From an uncultured Bacteroides sp. (lineage in GTDB: Bacteria > Bacteroidota > Bacteroidia > Bacteroidales > Bacteroidaceae), in NCBI GenBank assembly GCA_900542985.1, contig UQPQ01000018.1, positions 1 to 56,299 of the forward strand: a DNA stretch of 56,299 nt. The letters run 5' to 3'. Shown here one piece after another: positions 45,087-52,823 of the stretch. The notes below the pieces were generated by a model that was given only the letters and a program-made list of their open reading frames with translations, did not search any database and was not told the origin of the DNA. The number at the start of each line of letters is the position of its first letter. Within the stretch, counting starts at the first letter, position 1. The translations under genes and the position numbers were made by a program.

Positions 45087-45139
45087 TTAAGTTTTTGTTG
45101 TTTTAGATGCCACTATGTGGTTATGGGCAATATATATGC

Positions 45140-45147
45140 CAAAGATA
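45140..45147 (-). promoter_or_regulatory. -7 promoter element for the RND operon
   Basis: TATCTTTG on the minus strand is an exact TAnnTTTG match. Just downstream, near the expected start site, lies the small inverted repeat GGCA-tatatat-TGCC, which could be an operator; no TetR or MarR gene is adjacent. Confidence 0.55.
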
Positions 45148-45303
45148 CAGATTTTATTTGAATGTTGAAAATCAATGTGGTAAATCTCTTCAATCTCCTT
45201 CTTCTGTAGAAGAGTGTAGATTGGTTTTGTAGAAAAAATCCTCAATTTGTGAATAATGGTGAGTCTGGAAGTTTAGTTCAATTTGTTTCTGTGTAATTAT
45301 TTT

Positions 45304-45612
45304 TCAGTCAAGTTCTCTCCATAAATGTTTCAATGCGGTAATGGGATGGTAAATCATCATGCGTGGCCCGGCATATCTCATTACCTCGCAGATACGTTCC
45401 TTCATTTTCGGGCTGTAGCAGTGGATTTTACACAAACGGCAGGTTTTCTTTTCTTCTCCAAAAGGACATTTCGATAGACGTGCCAGCGCATATTCCAGCA
45501 GTTCACTGCACGCTGCACAGAGTTCTTTGTTTCCTTCCTTGTGCCGGCAGTAGAAATGTATCATCTGCCTTACCGTCTGTTTCTCTTGTTCTATTCTCGA
45601 TACTTTCTTCAT
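45304..45612 (-). CDS. YgbA-like cysteine-rich protein (nitrous-oxide-stimulated promoter family)
   Basis: A 102-residue protein related by pattern to the YgbA family. It has seven cysteines arranged as C-x2-C (CAAC), CPFG, CRLC and a further C two residues on in KIHCY, a layout suited to an iron-sulfur or zinc site. In Enterobacteria the gene responds to nitric oxide; the role here is unknown. The open frame begins at a TTG at 45636 that lies within the promoter's -7 box, so ATG 45612 is the real start. Confidence 0.85.
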   Translation of the reverse strand: MKKVSRIEQEKQTVRQMIHFYCRHKEGNKELCAACSELLEYALARLSKCPFGEEKKTCRLCKIHCYSPKMKERICEVMRYAGPRMMIYHPITALKHLWRELD

Positions 45613-45626
45613 CGTTTTTTTAACTT

Positions 45627-45678
45627 CGGGGTGCAAAGGTACTGATTTTAAAGATATTTTTCTTAACTTTGCACCCCG
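45627..45678. promoter_or_regulatory. Divergent promoters embedded in a 12-bp inverted repeat
   Basis: CGGGGTGCAAAG (45627-45638) and its exact complement CTTTGCACCCCG (45667-45678) face each other 28 bp apart. Each arm contains the TTTG end of a -7 element: TACCTTTG on the minus strand (45634-45641) for the YgbA-like gene, and TAACTTTG on the plus strand (45664-45671) for thrE. The arms therefore place identical sequence at both transcription starts. Confidence 0.75.
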
Positions 45679-45697
45679 AAAAAATCTTTATAACAAA

Positions 45698-47083
45698 ATG
45701 ATATTAGAGGAACATTTAGAGACAACTGTAAAGGCTCACGATCAGCTGTTGCATCGTAGAGTGGATCTATTGTTGCGTACGGGAAAACTTTTGGTGGAAA
45801 GTTTGGCCGATACCAACCGTATAGTCAGAAACATGAAGCGTACAGCCGCTTATTTGGGTATCCCTGAAGAGAAGCTCCATATCAATGTAAGTTTTACCAT
45901 GCTGATGGTAAATGTAAGCGATGGCGATTATTCGTTTACCAAATTCCAGCGTATTGAAACTCATGGGGTGAATATGACTGCTATTTCCGAAGTCAGCAAA
46001 CTTTCATGGCGTGCCATTGAGGAAGATTATTCACTCGACCGTTACGAAGAAGAATTGGAGAAAATCCGTACCAAGAAGCGTAACTATACTCCCTGGCAGG
46101 TAGCCATCGGTGCCGGCTTTGCCTGCGGTGGATTCTGTATTCAGTTCGGTTGCGACTGGATGGCTTTCCTTTATGCTTCCATTGCAGCCATTATCGGTAT
46201 GCGTATACGTGCCAAATGCAACGAGTCCGGTTTGAATCATTATATGGGTATTGCCATTGCTGCCTTTGTATCTACTATTCTGGCATGGGCATCTACATTG
46301 CTTCCGGCAGAGTGGACCACTACTCCGTGGCACCCGCTGTTGGCTTGTGCCCTGTTCATCGTACCGGGTGTTCCTTTGATTAACTTTGTCGACGATATGC
46401 TCGACAATTACATACAGGTAGGTATTGTACGAGCTGTCAATACCCTTCTGACGGTAGCGGCGATGGCATTTGGTATTGCCTTTGCGGTGAAACTGTGTCA
46501 CATTGCCGACTTCTTCCCGACCATCAGTATGGTGCCTCACCATGCTTATTGGGAATATGCCATTGCAGCTGCAATTTCGGCAATGGGCTTCTCGATGATT
46601 TTCAACATCCAGCGCCGTTTGTTGTGGGTAGTAGCGATTGGTGGTATCATTGCGGTATGTACCCGTAACTTTGTCAATCTGGGTCCCAGCACAGACAATA
46701 TCGGTTTGGATATGGGTCTGGTTATCGGTTCTTTCTCAGGTTCGGTACTGGTGAGCCTTATTGCCGTGAAAGCCGTACACTGGTTCCATGTACCTAACCA
46801 CGTACTTACCATCCCTTCGGTTATCCCGATGATTCCGGGAGTATTGATGTACCGTATGCTGTTTGGTATCATCAATATCAATGTACAGTCTATCGATCAG
46901 GTAACTCCACTGATGAAAGCCATCGAGAGCGGTGTCAATTCCGGTCTGGTCATTATGGTCATTGCCTTGGGAGTAGCCATTCCGAATATCTTCGGTCGTA
47001 AGTACATTGCTTCTTCCAAAAACAAACGTCTGGCAGAACTGCTCAAAGAACGTAAGGCAAGAGGTAAGTTTATAGAATGGTAA
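45698..47083 (+). CDS. Threonine/serine exporter family protein (ThrE-like)
   Basis: A 461-residue membrane protein. The N-terminal 125 residues form the soluble ThrE domain, beginning with a helix that includes LLLRTGKLLVESLADTNRIVRNM. About ten membrane segments follow between 128 and 445, and the C-terminus is basic (KERKARGKFIEW). Both the ThrE domain and the ThrE_2-like half are on one chain, as in Corynebacterium ThrE. The substrate is presumed to be threonine or serine. It shares a symmetric promoter region with the YgbA-like gene. Confidence 0.9.
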   Translation: MILEEHLETTVKAHDQLLHRRVDLLLRTGKLLVESLADTNRIVRNMKRTAAYLGIPEEKLHINVSFTMLMVNVSDGDYSFTKFQRIETHGVNMTAISEVSKLSWRAIEEDYSLDRYEEELEKIRTKKRNYTPWQVAIGAGFACGGFCIQFGCDWMAFLYASIAAIIGMRIRAKCNESGLNHYMGIAIAAFVSTILAWASTLLPAEWTTTPWHPLLACALFIVPGVPLINFVDDMLDNYIQVGIVRAVNTLLTVAAMAFGIAFAVKLCHIADFFPTISMVPHHAYWEYAIAAAISAMGFSMIFNIQRRLLWVVAIGGIIAVCTRNFVNLGPSTDNIGLDMGLVIGSFSGSVLVSLIAVKAVHWFHVPNHVLTIPSVIPMIPGVLMYRMLFGIININVQSIDQVTPLMKAIESGVNSGLVIMVIALGVAIPNIFGRKYIASSKNKRLAELLKERKARGKFIEW

Positions 47084-47111
47084 ACGCATTTTATTGTATA
47101 TAAATGAAAAT

Positions 47112-47153
47112 ACGGAGGTTTATATGAACATTTCATGTAAATCTCCGTTTTTC
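47112..47153 (+). terminator. Terminator after thrE
   Basis: The stem ACGGAGGTTTA (47112-47122) with TAAATCTCCGT (47138-47148, one mismatch) is followed by TTTTTC. Confidence 0.82.
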
Positions 47154-47220
47154 TTTCAGTGGCTTTTTTTTGAGGGCTGATGTCCTTTTATGTATAACAA
47201 TTTAAAACAGATAGTTAGTT

Positions 47221-47496
47221 ATGATTCGATTGAACGTATTTATTCAGGTAGAAAAACAGAATCGCGAAGCTGTAGTAGCTTTGGCCAAAGAATTGGTTGT
47301 TGCATCTTTGCAGGATAATGGTTGTGTAGCATACGACTTGTTTGAAAGTGCTACCCGCGCAGATGTGTTGATGATTTGCGAAACATGGAAAGATGCCGCT
47401 TCTTTATCTGCACACGAACAGGCAGCTCATTTTACCACATTGGTTCCAAAGATACAGGAGCTTGCAGCCATGAAACTCGAAAAGTTCGAATTCTGA
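47221..47496 (+). CDS. Putative quinol monooxygenase (ABM domain)
   Basis: A 91-residue single-domain protein of the dimeric alpha/beta-barrel antibiotic-biosynthesis-monooxygenase fold, as in YgiN. It starts RLNVFIQVEKQN, has the typical GCVAYDLFES segment near 34-43 and ends with a short helix and strand, LAAMKLEKFEF. Proteins of this size are proposed to oxidise quinols without a cofactor. It is monocistronic; a palindromic repeat follows 16 bp after its stop. Confidence 0.88.
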   Translation: MIRLNVFIQVEKQNREAVVALAKELVVASLQDNGCVAYDLFESATRADVLMICETWKDAASLSAHEQAAHFTTLVPKIQELAAMKLEKFEF

Positions 47497-47512
47497 TTTT
47501 ATCTATTGATAC

Positions 47513-47604
47513 AAAAAACGCGACTTGTATCGGAGGCTTGCGATACTTGTATCGTTGCTTATCGATACAAGTCGCGTTGCCCGTTGATACAAGTCGCGTT
47601 TTTT
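47513..47604. repeat. Palindromic intergenic element, copy C, possible bidirectional terminator
   Basis: A 92-bp element with perfect 19-bp inverted arms (47513-47531 and 47586-47604), starting AAAAAACGCGACTTG and ending in CAAGTCGCGTTTTTT. The interior has CGATACTTGTATCG and a third CGATACAAGTCGCG unit. It sits between convergent stops, with poly-A/T flanks as in a two-way terminator. Confidence 0.85.
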
Positions 47605-47628
47605 ATTGATTTTGCGGATATGAGGGAA

Positions 47629-48708
47629 TTATTTCTTTTCCAGTTGCATCAGAATCTGTCCCATCATCATGATGTTTGCCGCTTTTAACTCTGGAAGACT
47701 GCTACGTATATAGCTGATTACATCCGGAATCAGTTCCGGAGAGTTCGGATAAAGGCGGGTTACATTGAGCAGAATCAGTTCGAAATCTTTTTCAGCCATT
47801 TCTTTCTTTTTGCTCTTTACCAGTTCGAAGTGTGCTCTCATGTCCCCTTTGGCGTAACATTCCACAATGTCGAACAACGGCTGGAAAGGATATTCTTTGT
47901 CCAGTTTCAGTGACAGGATGGTGTTTTTTACTTCCTGATACGCTTCCTGGTTATATTGTTTGCTCGCAAAGTAATGTCCGGAAAGATAAGAAAGCAGTTC
48001 CGAATAATACAGCTTCTGCAACACCTTCAGAGCCTCCTGTTTGGTTTCTCCTTTACATTCATTCACGTGTGCAAGCAAATATTCAGCCTTTTCATCCCGT
48101 ACGTTAGTGGTGTAAAGTGTATACAGGAAGAAGTTTTCCTTAGCCAGTTTCTGCTTGTCGGTCAGCGATGCGAAATAGCCGTTTATGACTTCGAAGCCCT
48201 CTTTCATTTTCTTTTTCTCCAGGAGCGACATGGCATACGCATTAATCAGTTCCGGTGTTCTTTCTCCCTTGTCGTATCTTTCTTTCATACGTTCCGGTGT
48301 CAGTTCCGGGTTCAGCTCCTTTTTCACTTTCTCGATAAAGGCTTCTCCCGATGCCGCTCCGGTAATGGTTGCTTTTACCTGCTCTTTATCATCTATTACC
48401 AGAAAAGTAGGGTAGACCTTTACGCTGTAACGTTTTGCCAATTCCTTTCCTTCTTTTTCTGCGTTCAGCTTAATGCATACAAACTGCTCGTTGAAGAAAT
48501 CTCCGACTTTCTTTTGTGGGAAAACCTCCTGAGCCATTTTTCTGCATGGACCGCACCAGTCTGTATAAAAGTCGACAAACAAAAGTCTTTTTTCTGCTTT
48601 AGCCTGTTTTACGGCTTCTTCAAAACTTATGTGTCTGAAGTTGGTTTGTGCCATAAGAGGCACAAATCCAACCATTCCCAATGCAAGGGCTATTATTGTT
48701 TTTTTCAT
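47629..48708 (-). CDS. Secreted thioredoxin-family protein
   Basis: A 359-residue periplasmic protein. A signal peptide (about 1-20) is followed by a thioredoxin fold (about 25-135) with the active site WCGPC at 51-55 (C52 and C55) and the cis-Pro segment VKVYPTFLVI. The remaining 220 residues are helical, with no recognised domain, and resemble tandem helical repeats. Last gene of the SusCD locus, 27 bp after the PKD-like gene. It may reduce disulfides in imported peptides or keep locus proteins reduced. Confidence 0.9.
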   Translation of the reverse strand: MKKTIIALALGMVGFVPLMAQTNFRHISFEEAVKQAKAEKRLLFVDFYTDWCGPCRKMAQEVFPQKKVGDFFNEQFVCIKLNAEKEGKELAKRYSVKVYPTFLVIDDKEQVKATITGAASGEAFIEKVKKELNPELTPERMKERYDKGERTPELINAYAMSLLEKKKMKEGFEVINGYFASLTDKQKLAKENFFLYTLYTTNVRDEKAEYLLAHVNECKGETKQEALKVLQKLYYSELLSYLSGHYFASKQYNQEAYQEVKNTILSLKLDKEYPFQPLFDIVECYAKGDMRAHFELVKSKKKEMAEKDFELILLNVTRLYPNSPELIPDVISYIRSSLPELKAANIMMMGQILMQLEKK

Positions 48709-48735
48709 GAATCAATAAAATAATGATGTTTTTAC

Positions 48736-50346
48736 TTATCGTGTACTGTTTCTGTATTCCACCTTCTTCACTTTAAGTGGAGTATTGTATACAAACTCTT
48801 TGTCGAGCGCTCTACCTGTCATGATAGGAGTGATTTCCAGTGTCTGTCCCAATTCATACTTATAGATGGTACCTCTCTTATCTTCTTCTGCACTTGCATC
48901 GTAGGTACAAATTACGATATCAAGCTGTCCTCTTGAACGCCAGTCGAATGCAGCATAAGTGATTTCTCCGTCATAAGTTTTCACGACATCTGCTTTCTTC
49001 GTTTCATAGTTGTATTTATAGAAAGTCCGGTCGGTAGCATAAATCATGATAGGATATTCCGGAGAGAATGAGATGAACTTCGCCTTGTCCAGTTCGGGTG
49101 CCTCAGTGGTAGTCAGTGAGTATCCTCCTACCTTTGTCGGGTTCACCGGATCTCTAACCAGCATTTTGTAGATATAGAAGTCGGTATTGTTTTCTGTACT
49201 CTTCATCAGTGCATAGCTGTTGGCCCAGTTGTTTTCTCCGTATACGATAGTACGTTTGTCCTGATTCCATGGGAATGCTCCCCCCTGATCGACCAGCTTC
49301 TTACAGTTCTTTTCGGTAAAGATACTGCTGTAAGAACTACCGGTTTTTTCTACTGTTACGAAGCAGTTTGCATCCATATCATACAATACGATTGCTTTTA
49401 ATGAAGTGTTGGTTGACGATCCGTCCCAGTAGTAGAATGCCTTCGGATAAGGCTTGAACAGTTTGGTGCTCGACAGTGAGTATCGGTTTACAGGGCTGGC
49501 AAACACTTCGCCCAGCATGATGGAAGCGATAAATACACCGTCTTCGGTGATAAAACCTCTGTCCGAATATTTGGCTGCATAGCCATATACATACTGTTGC
49601 GGGAACTGTTCCAATACTTTTACAGGGTGCTGTATCAAACCGGAAGGGAAGGTATACGATTCGTTATAATTCTTGTCTATATCGAAGATGGTCTTATCCT
49701 GAATAGAGTTTTCCAGTTTATAGGAACCCGATTCTGTGACAGCCCACAAGTTGATGATAGCACTTGAAGCGTAAGTATATCCGGTATACATCAGGTCTTC
49801 GGCTCCCTTCAGCTGTGCCGAATTGGTAAAGATATTATGGATGACTGCAGTATCGCCTTCACTGTCCGGCATACTGAGGAAATCCATGGCTACATTACCG
49901 TTTGCATCGTCGCCAAACAGATAAAATCCGGTGGTGAGCGAAGTGGTTACGGTCAGTGAAGATTCAGAAGCTACCCATTCAATTCCTGTCGATGCATCGG
50001 TAATTTCCAGATACAGCTTGTAGGTTCCCGGATTGGCTACCACTACAGTTTTCAGGTTCTTTTCATTACCTAATACTGTATGTGTATGATCGTTGTTGAT
50101 AATGGTACTTTGACAGATATACCAGGTATATTTATACTGGCTTTCATCTTCTCCCAGTACACTTCCCTTGATTGTCGGATTAATCTCCAACTCTGTGATA
50201 CCGGCCAACACAGAGTATTCTGTTTCTACTCCTTCTACTGTTAGCTCATTTACAGGCAAGCGATCGTATGAACCTTTGTCGTCTACACAGGCATTCAGGC
50301 TCAACCCTCCTGCAAGTATTGTCAAATAGATATATTTAAATTTCAT
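48736..50346 (-). CDS. PKD-like family surface lipoprotein of the SusCD locus
   Basis: A 536-residue lipoprotein with lipobox LNAC20 followed by VDDKGSYD. The N-terminal 130 residues contain PKD/Ig-like beta-sandwich features (TYKYTWYI-type strands). The rest is rich in aromatic residues with a beta-propeller-like spacing of repeated strands. Acidic residues follow the lipid-bearing cysteine, which in Bacteroides can act as a surface-export signal. The gene lies directly after the DUF4843 lipoprotein gene (21 bp), as in other loci of this type. Confidence 0.85.
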   Translation of the reverse strand: MKFKYIYLTILAGGLSLNACVDDKGSYDRLPVNELTVEGVETEYSVLAGITELEINPTIKGSVLGEDESQYKYTWYICQSTIINNDHTHTVLGNEKNLKTVVVANPGTYKLYLEITDASTGIEWVASESSLTVTTSLTTGFYLFGDDANGNVAMDFLSMPDSEGDTAVIHNIFTNSAQLKGAEDLMYTGYTYASSAIINLWAVTESGSYKLENSIQDKTIFDIDKNYNESYTFPSGLIQHPVKVLEQFPQQYVYGYAAKYSDRGFITEDGVFIASIMLGEVFASPVNRYSLSSTKLFKPYPKAFYYWDGSSTNTSLKAIVLYDMDANCFVTVEKTGSSYSSIFTEKNCKKLVDQGGAFPWNQDKRTIVYGENNWANSYALMKSTENNTDFYIYKMLVRDPVNPTKVGGYSLTTTEAPELDKAKFISFSPEYPIMIYATDRTFYKYNYETKKADVVKTYDGEITYAAFDWRSRGQLDIVICTYDASAEEDKRGTIYKYELGQTLEITPIMTGRALDKEFVYNTPLKVKKVEYRNSTR

Positions 50347-50367
50347 AAATGTCAGATATTAGGTTAA

Positions 50368-51270
50368 TTATTCACCTTTATAATAATCATCCGGAGTATC
50401 AAACTCTTTCCATGCATTCGGATCGATGGTGTTTACGTAGCTGCACCACATCATGGTATTATCCTCGTCCAAGATTGCATGTTCCCGTCCTTTTTTGGCT
50501 TCTTCCAGCAAATAGTTGGCAAAAGTTTCACTGATGGCGTTGGCACGAGCCATCGGCATGGTAGGATTGGTTCCGATACGTGAAGCATAATCTTCTACAG
50601 TCGTATTGGTTACTTCCATCATCAGCAGCCATTTGGTTCTTGAGTATTTACCGAACGGTCCACCGCCGCTACCGGTAAAGTCTCCCCACCATCCTTCCGG
50701 TTTTGCCATCACGTCGCATGCCACAATTTTGTGAACGGTTGCATCGGGGTTATATCCATAGCGTTTTTCCGGAGCATCGAATACCGGATTATCCTCGTAG
50801 TTGGTAAACGGACAAGTGAAGTATTCGTTCGGAATCAGTCTGAGCTGCAATGCAACTGTATCGTTCTGCATTCTTTCAGTACGGTTGATGGTTACATCGA
50901 TGTAAGCAAACTGTTCTCCTGCCTTTATCACGTAATCTTTTGCAAATTCTACATAATCTTCACCTGCTATTGCGTTGGTACTATCCTTGCCGATGATGAT
51001 AGAGAACGGTCTGTCATAATCCTTGGCAGTTCCGCTTGTTCTCACTCTCAGTTGCACAGTATACGACTCTTCTGTCATATTTCCAAATTCCACCGGAGTA
51101 TACGACTGATGTCCCCATTGTGTTTCCGGGTCTCTTTCTGCCGATCCCCAGCGAACGTCAAAATACAGTCCATCCACTCCCTCATAACTCATGATTTCCT
51201 TTTCACAGGACGAAAGTCCCATCATAGCCATCAGGGCATATGTGCAATATTTTATTTTTTTCATACTCAT
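50368..51270 (-). CDS. DUF4843 lipoprotein of the SusCD locus
   Basis: A 300-residue lipoprotein with lipobox LSSC near residue 22 and an acidic stretch, EKEIMSYEGVDGLYFD. Two beta-rich halves follow; the first resembles a Calx-like or Ig-like fold with YTVQLRVRTSG. The family is known mainly from SusCD neighbours. The open frame begins one codon earlier at TTG 51273; ATG 51270 (or 51264) is preferred. The gene lies 20 bp after the susD-like gene. Confidence 0.87.
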   Translation of the reverse strand: MSMKKIKYCTYALMAMMGLSSCEKEIMSYEGVDGLYFDVRWGSAERDPETQWGHQSYTPVEFGNMTEESYTVQLRVRTSGTAKDYDRPFSIIIGKDSTNAIAGEDYVEFAKDYVIKAGEQFAYIDVTINRTERMQNDTVALQLRLIPNEYFTCPFTNYEDNPVFDAPEKRYGYNPDATVHKIVACDVMAKPEGWWGDFTGSGGGPFGKYSRTKWLLMMEVTNTTVEDYASRIGTNPTMPMARANAISETFANYLLEEAKKGREHAILDEDNTMMWCSYVNTIDPNAWKEFDTPDDYYKGE

Positions 51271-51290
51271 CAATTATTATCAAGTGTTTG

Positions 51291-52802
51291 TTATTGTCTG
51301 TTATCTGTTTCTACTTTCGGCAATGGTACCACATACGATGACGGCAACATCTTATAAGTACCGTTTGCTTCTGTACCCGACGGGAATTCCGTCATTGCAT
51401 TTCTCTTGTAGAAATAGAACAGCTGTCCTTCTCCGATGACTTCACGTGCAAATTCTTCGGTGATAAGGCGCATTTTGTTTTCTTCTGTCACTTCTTCGTC
51501 CTGTGTCAGGTTTCTGTTCCATCTTATCTGATGCAGGCATGTTGCCACTTCTTCCAAGTCGTTGCTGCATTCGGCTACTGCCAGATAGATTTCGCTTATT
51601 CTCATCAGTGGAATCATGTATCTGAAGTGTGAATCGGTGCTCACTTTTTCATATTTCAGGAAGTAGGTGATACCGGTACTTTCGGTAGCAGCACCTTCGT
51701 CATCGTCGTCGCCGGTAATTACCACTTCTTCCCACATCTTTCGTCTGTAGTCGCTTGAACTGTTTTTACCGTAGAAGGATTCCAGTTTTGAGTTTTCTCC
51801 CGAAAGACCACCTACGAAAGTCAGTGCATTACCTTCCAGGCTTTGTCCGTAAAGACCGTCGTACAGATTATCGCGGCTGGTATTGTACAGTGCGAACATT
51901 ACTTCGGTAGAGAAGAGTCTGTCCGGAGCACTTACAGAAGTGGCTGCACTTTTGGTAACCCATGGGAATGTATCGTTTAAATACACCTCAGCAAGCAATG
52001 TTGTTGCACAATTGTAGGCTTCTGTCTTGTTGCCCATCCACATATACAGACGAGTGAGTAATCCTTGTACCGCATAGTAGTTCAGTCTGTACTGTCTGTA
52101 TCTCAAATTATTCGATTCATTGGGAATTTCCGAATCCGAAGCCATTACTCCTTCTTCTCTGATAGGGTCTTCATTCAGCAGCTTTTCAGCTTCTTTCAGG
52201 TCTCTCAATACCTTTTCGCATACTTCCTTGGCCGAAGATATAGCCACCATATCCTTGTTGTTCGGGATATCCAGATAAGGGATTGCCGGAGTCGATTCTG
52301 TCTGTGACGAATAAATCGGTCCGTAGAATCTCAGCAAATCGAAGTGAATCATGGCTCTCATAGCCAGTGCTTCTCCTTTTACGAAAGGATAATATCTCGG
52401 CGAGATGGCACTACCTTCTCTGTCGCAGTGATCAATCAGGACGTTCAGGTTGGCGATTATCTGATACAGTCTGGTCCATAAGCTACCAGATGTACTTTCA
52501 AATGTAGCATCAGTATAGCTGTAGCTTGCATATACTTTATACGGATGAGTACCGTTGGCCGGTACATTGTAATATTGAGCCATTACATCAAGCGGCCCCA
52601 TCGACCAGATGCTTCCATACACCTCATTTAAGCTGCTGTAAGCTCCGTTGAGTACAGTCAGGAATCCTTCGTTTTCTTGATATAATGCATCTTCCATAAT
52701 ACCATCTTCCATATCAACTTTCAGCCATTCGGCGCAAGAAGAAGTGGCGATTCCCATGCAACAAACAAGCATGAATCTGGTCAGATATTTTTTTATTTTC
52801 AT
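51291..52802 (-). CDS. RagB/SusD family nutrient-binding lipoprotein
   Basis: A 503-residue surface lipoprotein that caps the SusC-like transporter. Lipobox TSSC23 is followed by AEWLKVDMED. The TPR-like helical core has family segments such as GEALAMRAMIHFDLLRFYG (about 119-137) and IRWNRNLTQDEE near the C-terminus. SusD/RagB proteins bind substrate and act as the lid. It is second in the operon, 21 bp downstream of the susC-like gene. Confidence 0.93.
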   Translation of the reverse strand: MKIKKYLTRFMLVCCMGIATSSCAEWLKVDMEDGIMEDALYQENEGFLTVLNGAYSSLNEVYGSIWSMGPLDVMAQYYNVPANGTHPYKVYASYSYTDATFESTSGSLWTRLYQIIANLNVLIDHCDREGSAISPRYYPFVKGEALAMRAMIHFDLLRFYGPIYSSQTESTPAIPYLDIPNNKDMVAISSAKEVCEKVLRDLKEAEKLLNEDPIREEGVMASDSEIPNESNNLRYRQYRLNYYAVQGLLTRLYMWMGNKTEAYNCATTLLAEVYLNDTFPWVTKSAATSVSAPDRLFSTEVMFALYNTSRDNLYDGLYGQSLEGNALTFVGGLSGENSKLESFYGKNSSSDYRRKMWEEVVITGDDDDEGAATESTGITYFLKYEKVSTDSHFRYMIPLMRISEIYLAVAECSNDLEEVATCLHQIRWNRNLTQDEEVTEENKMRLITEEFAREVIGEGQLFYFYKRNAMTEFPSGTEANGTYKMLPSSYVVPLPKVETDNRQ

Positions 52803-52823
52803 AATGTAATAATTTTAGCAGTT

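Noticed and set aside
45304..45636. TTG start of the YgbA-like gene at 45636
   Set aside because: The TTG is within the -7 promoter element itself, so the codon would not be transcribed.
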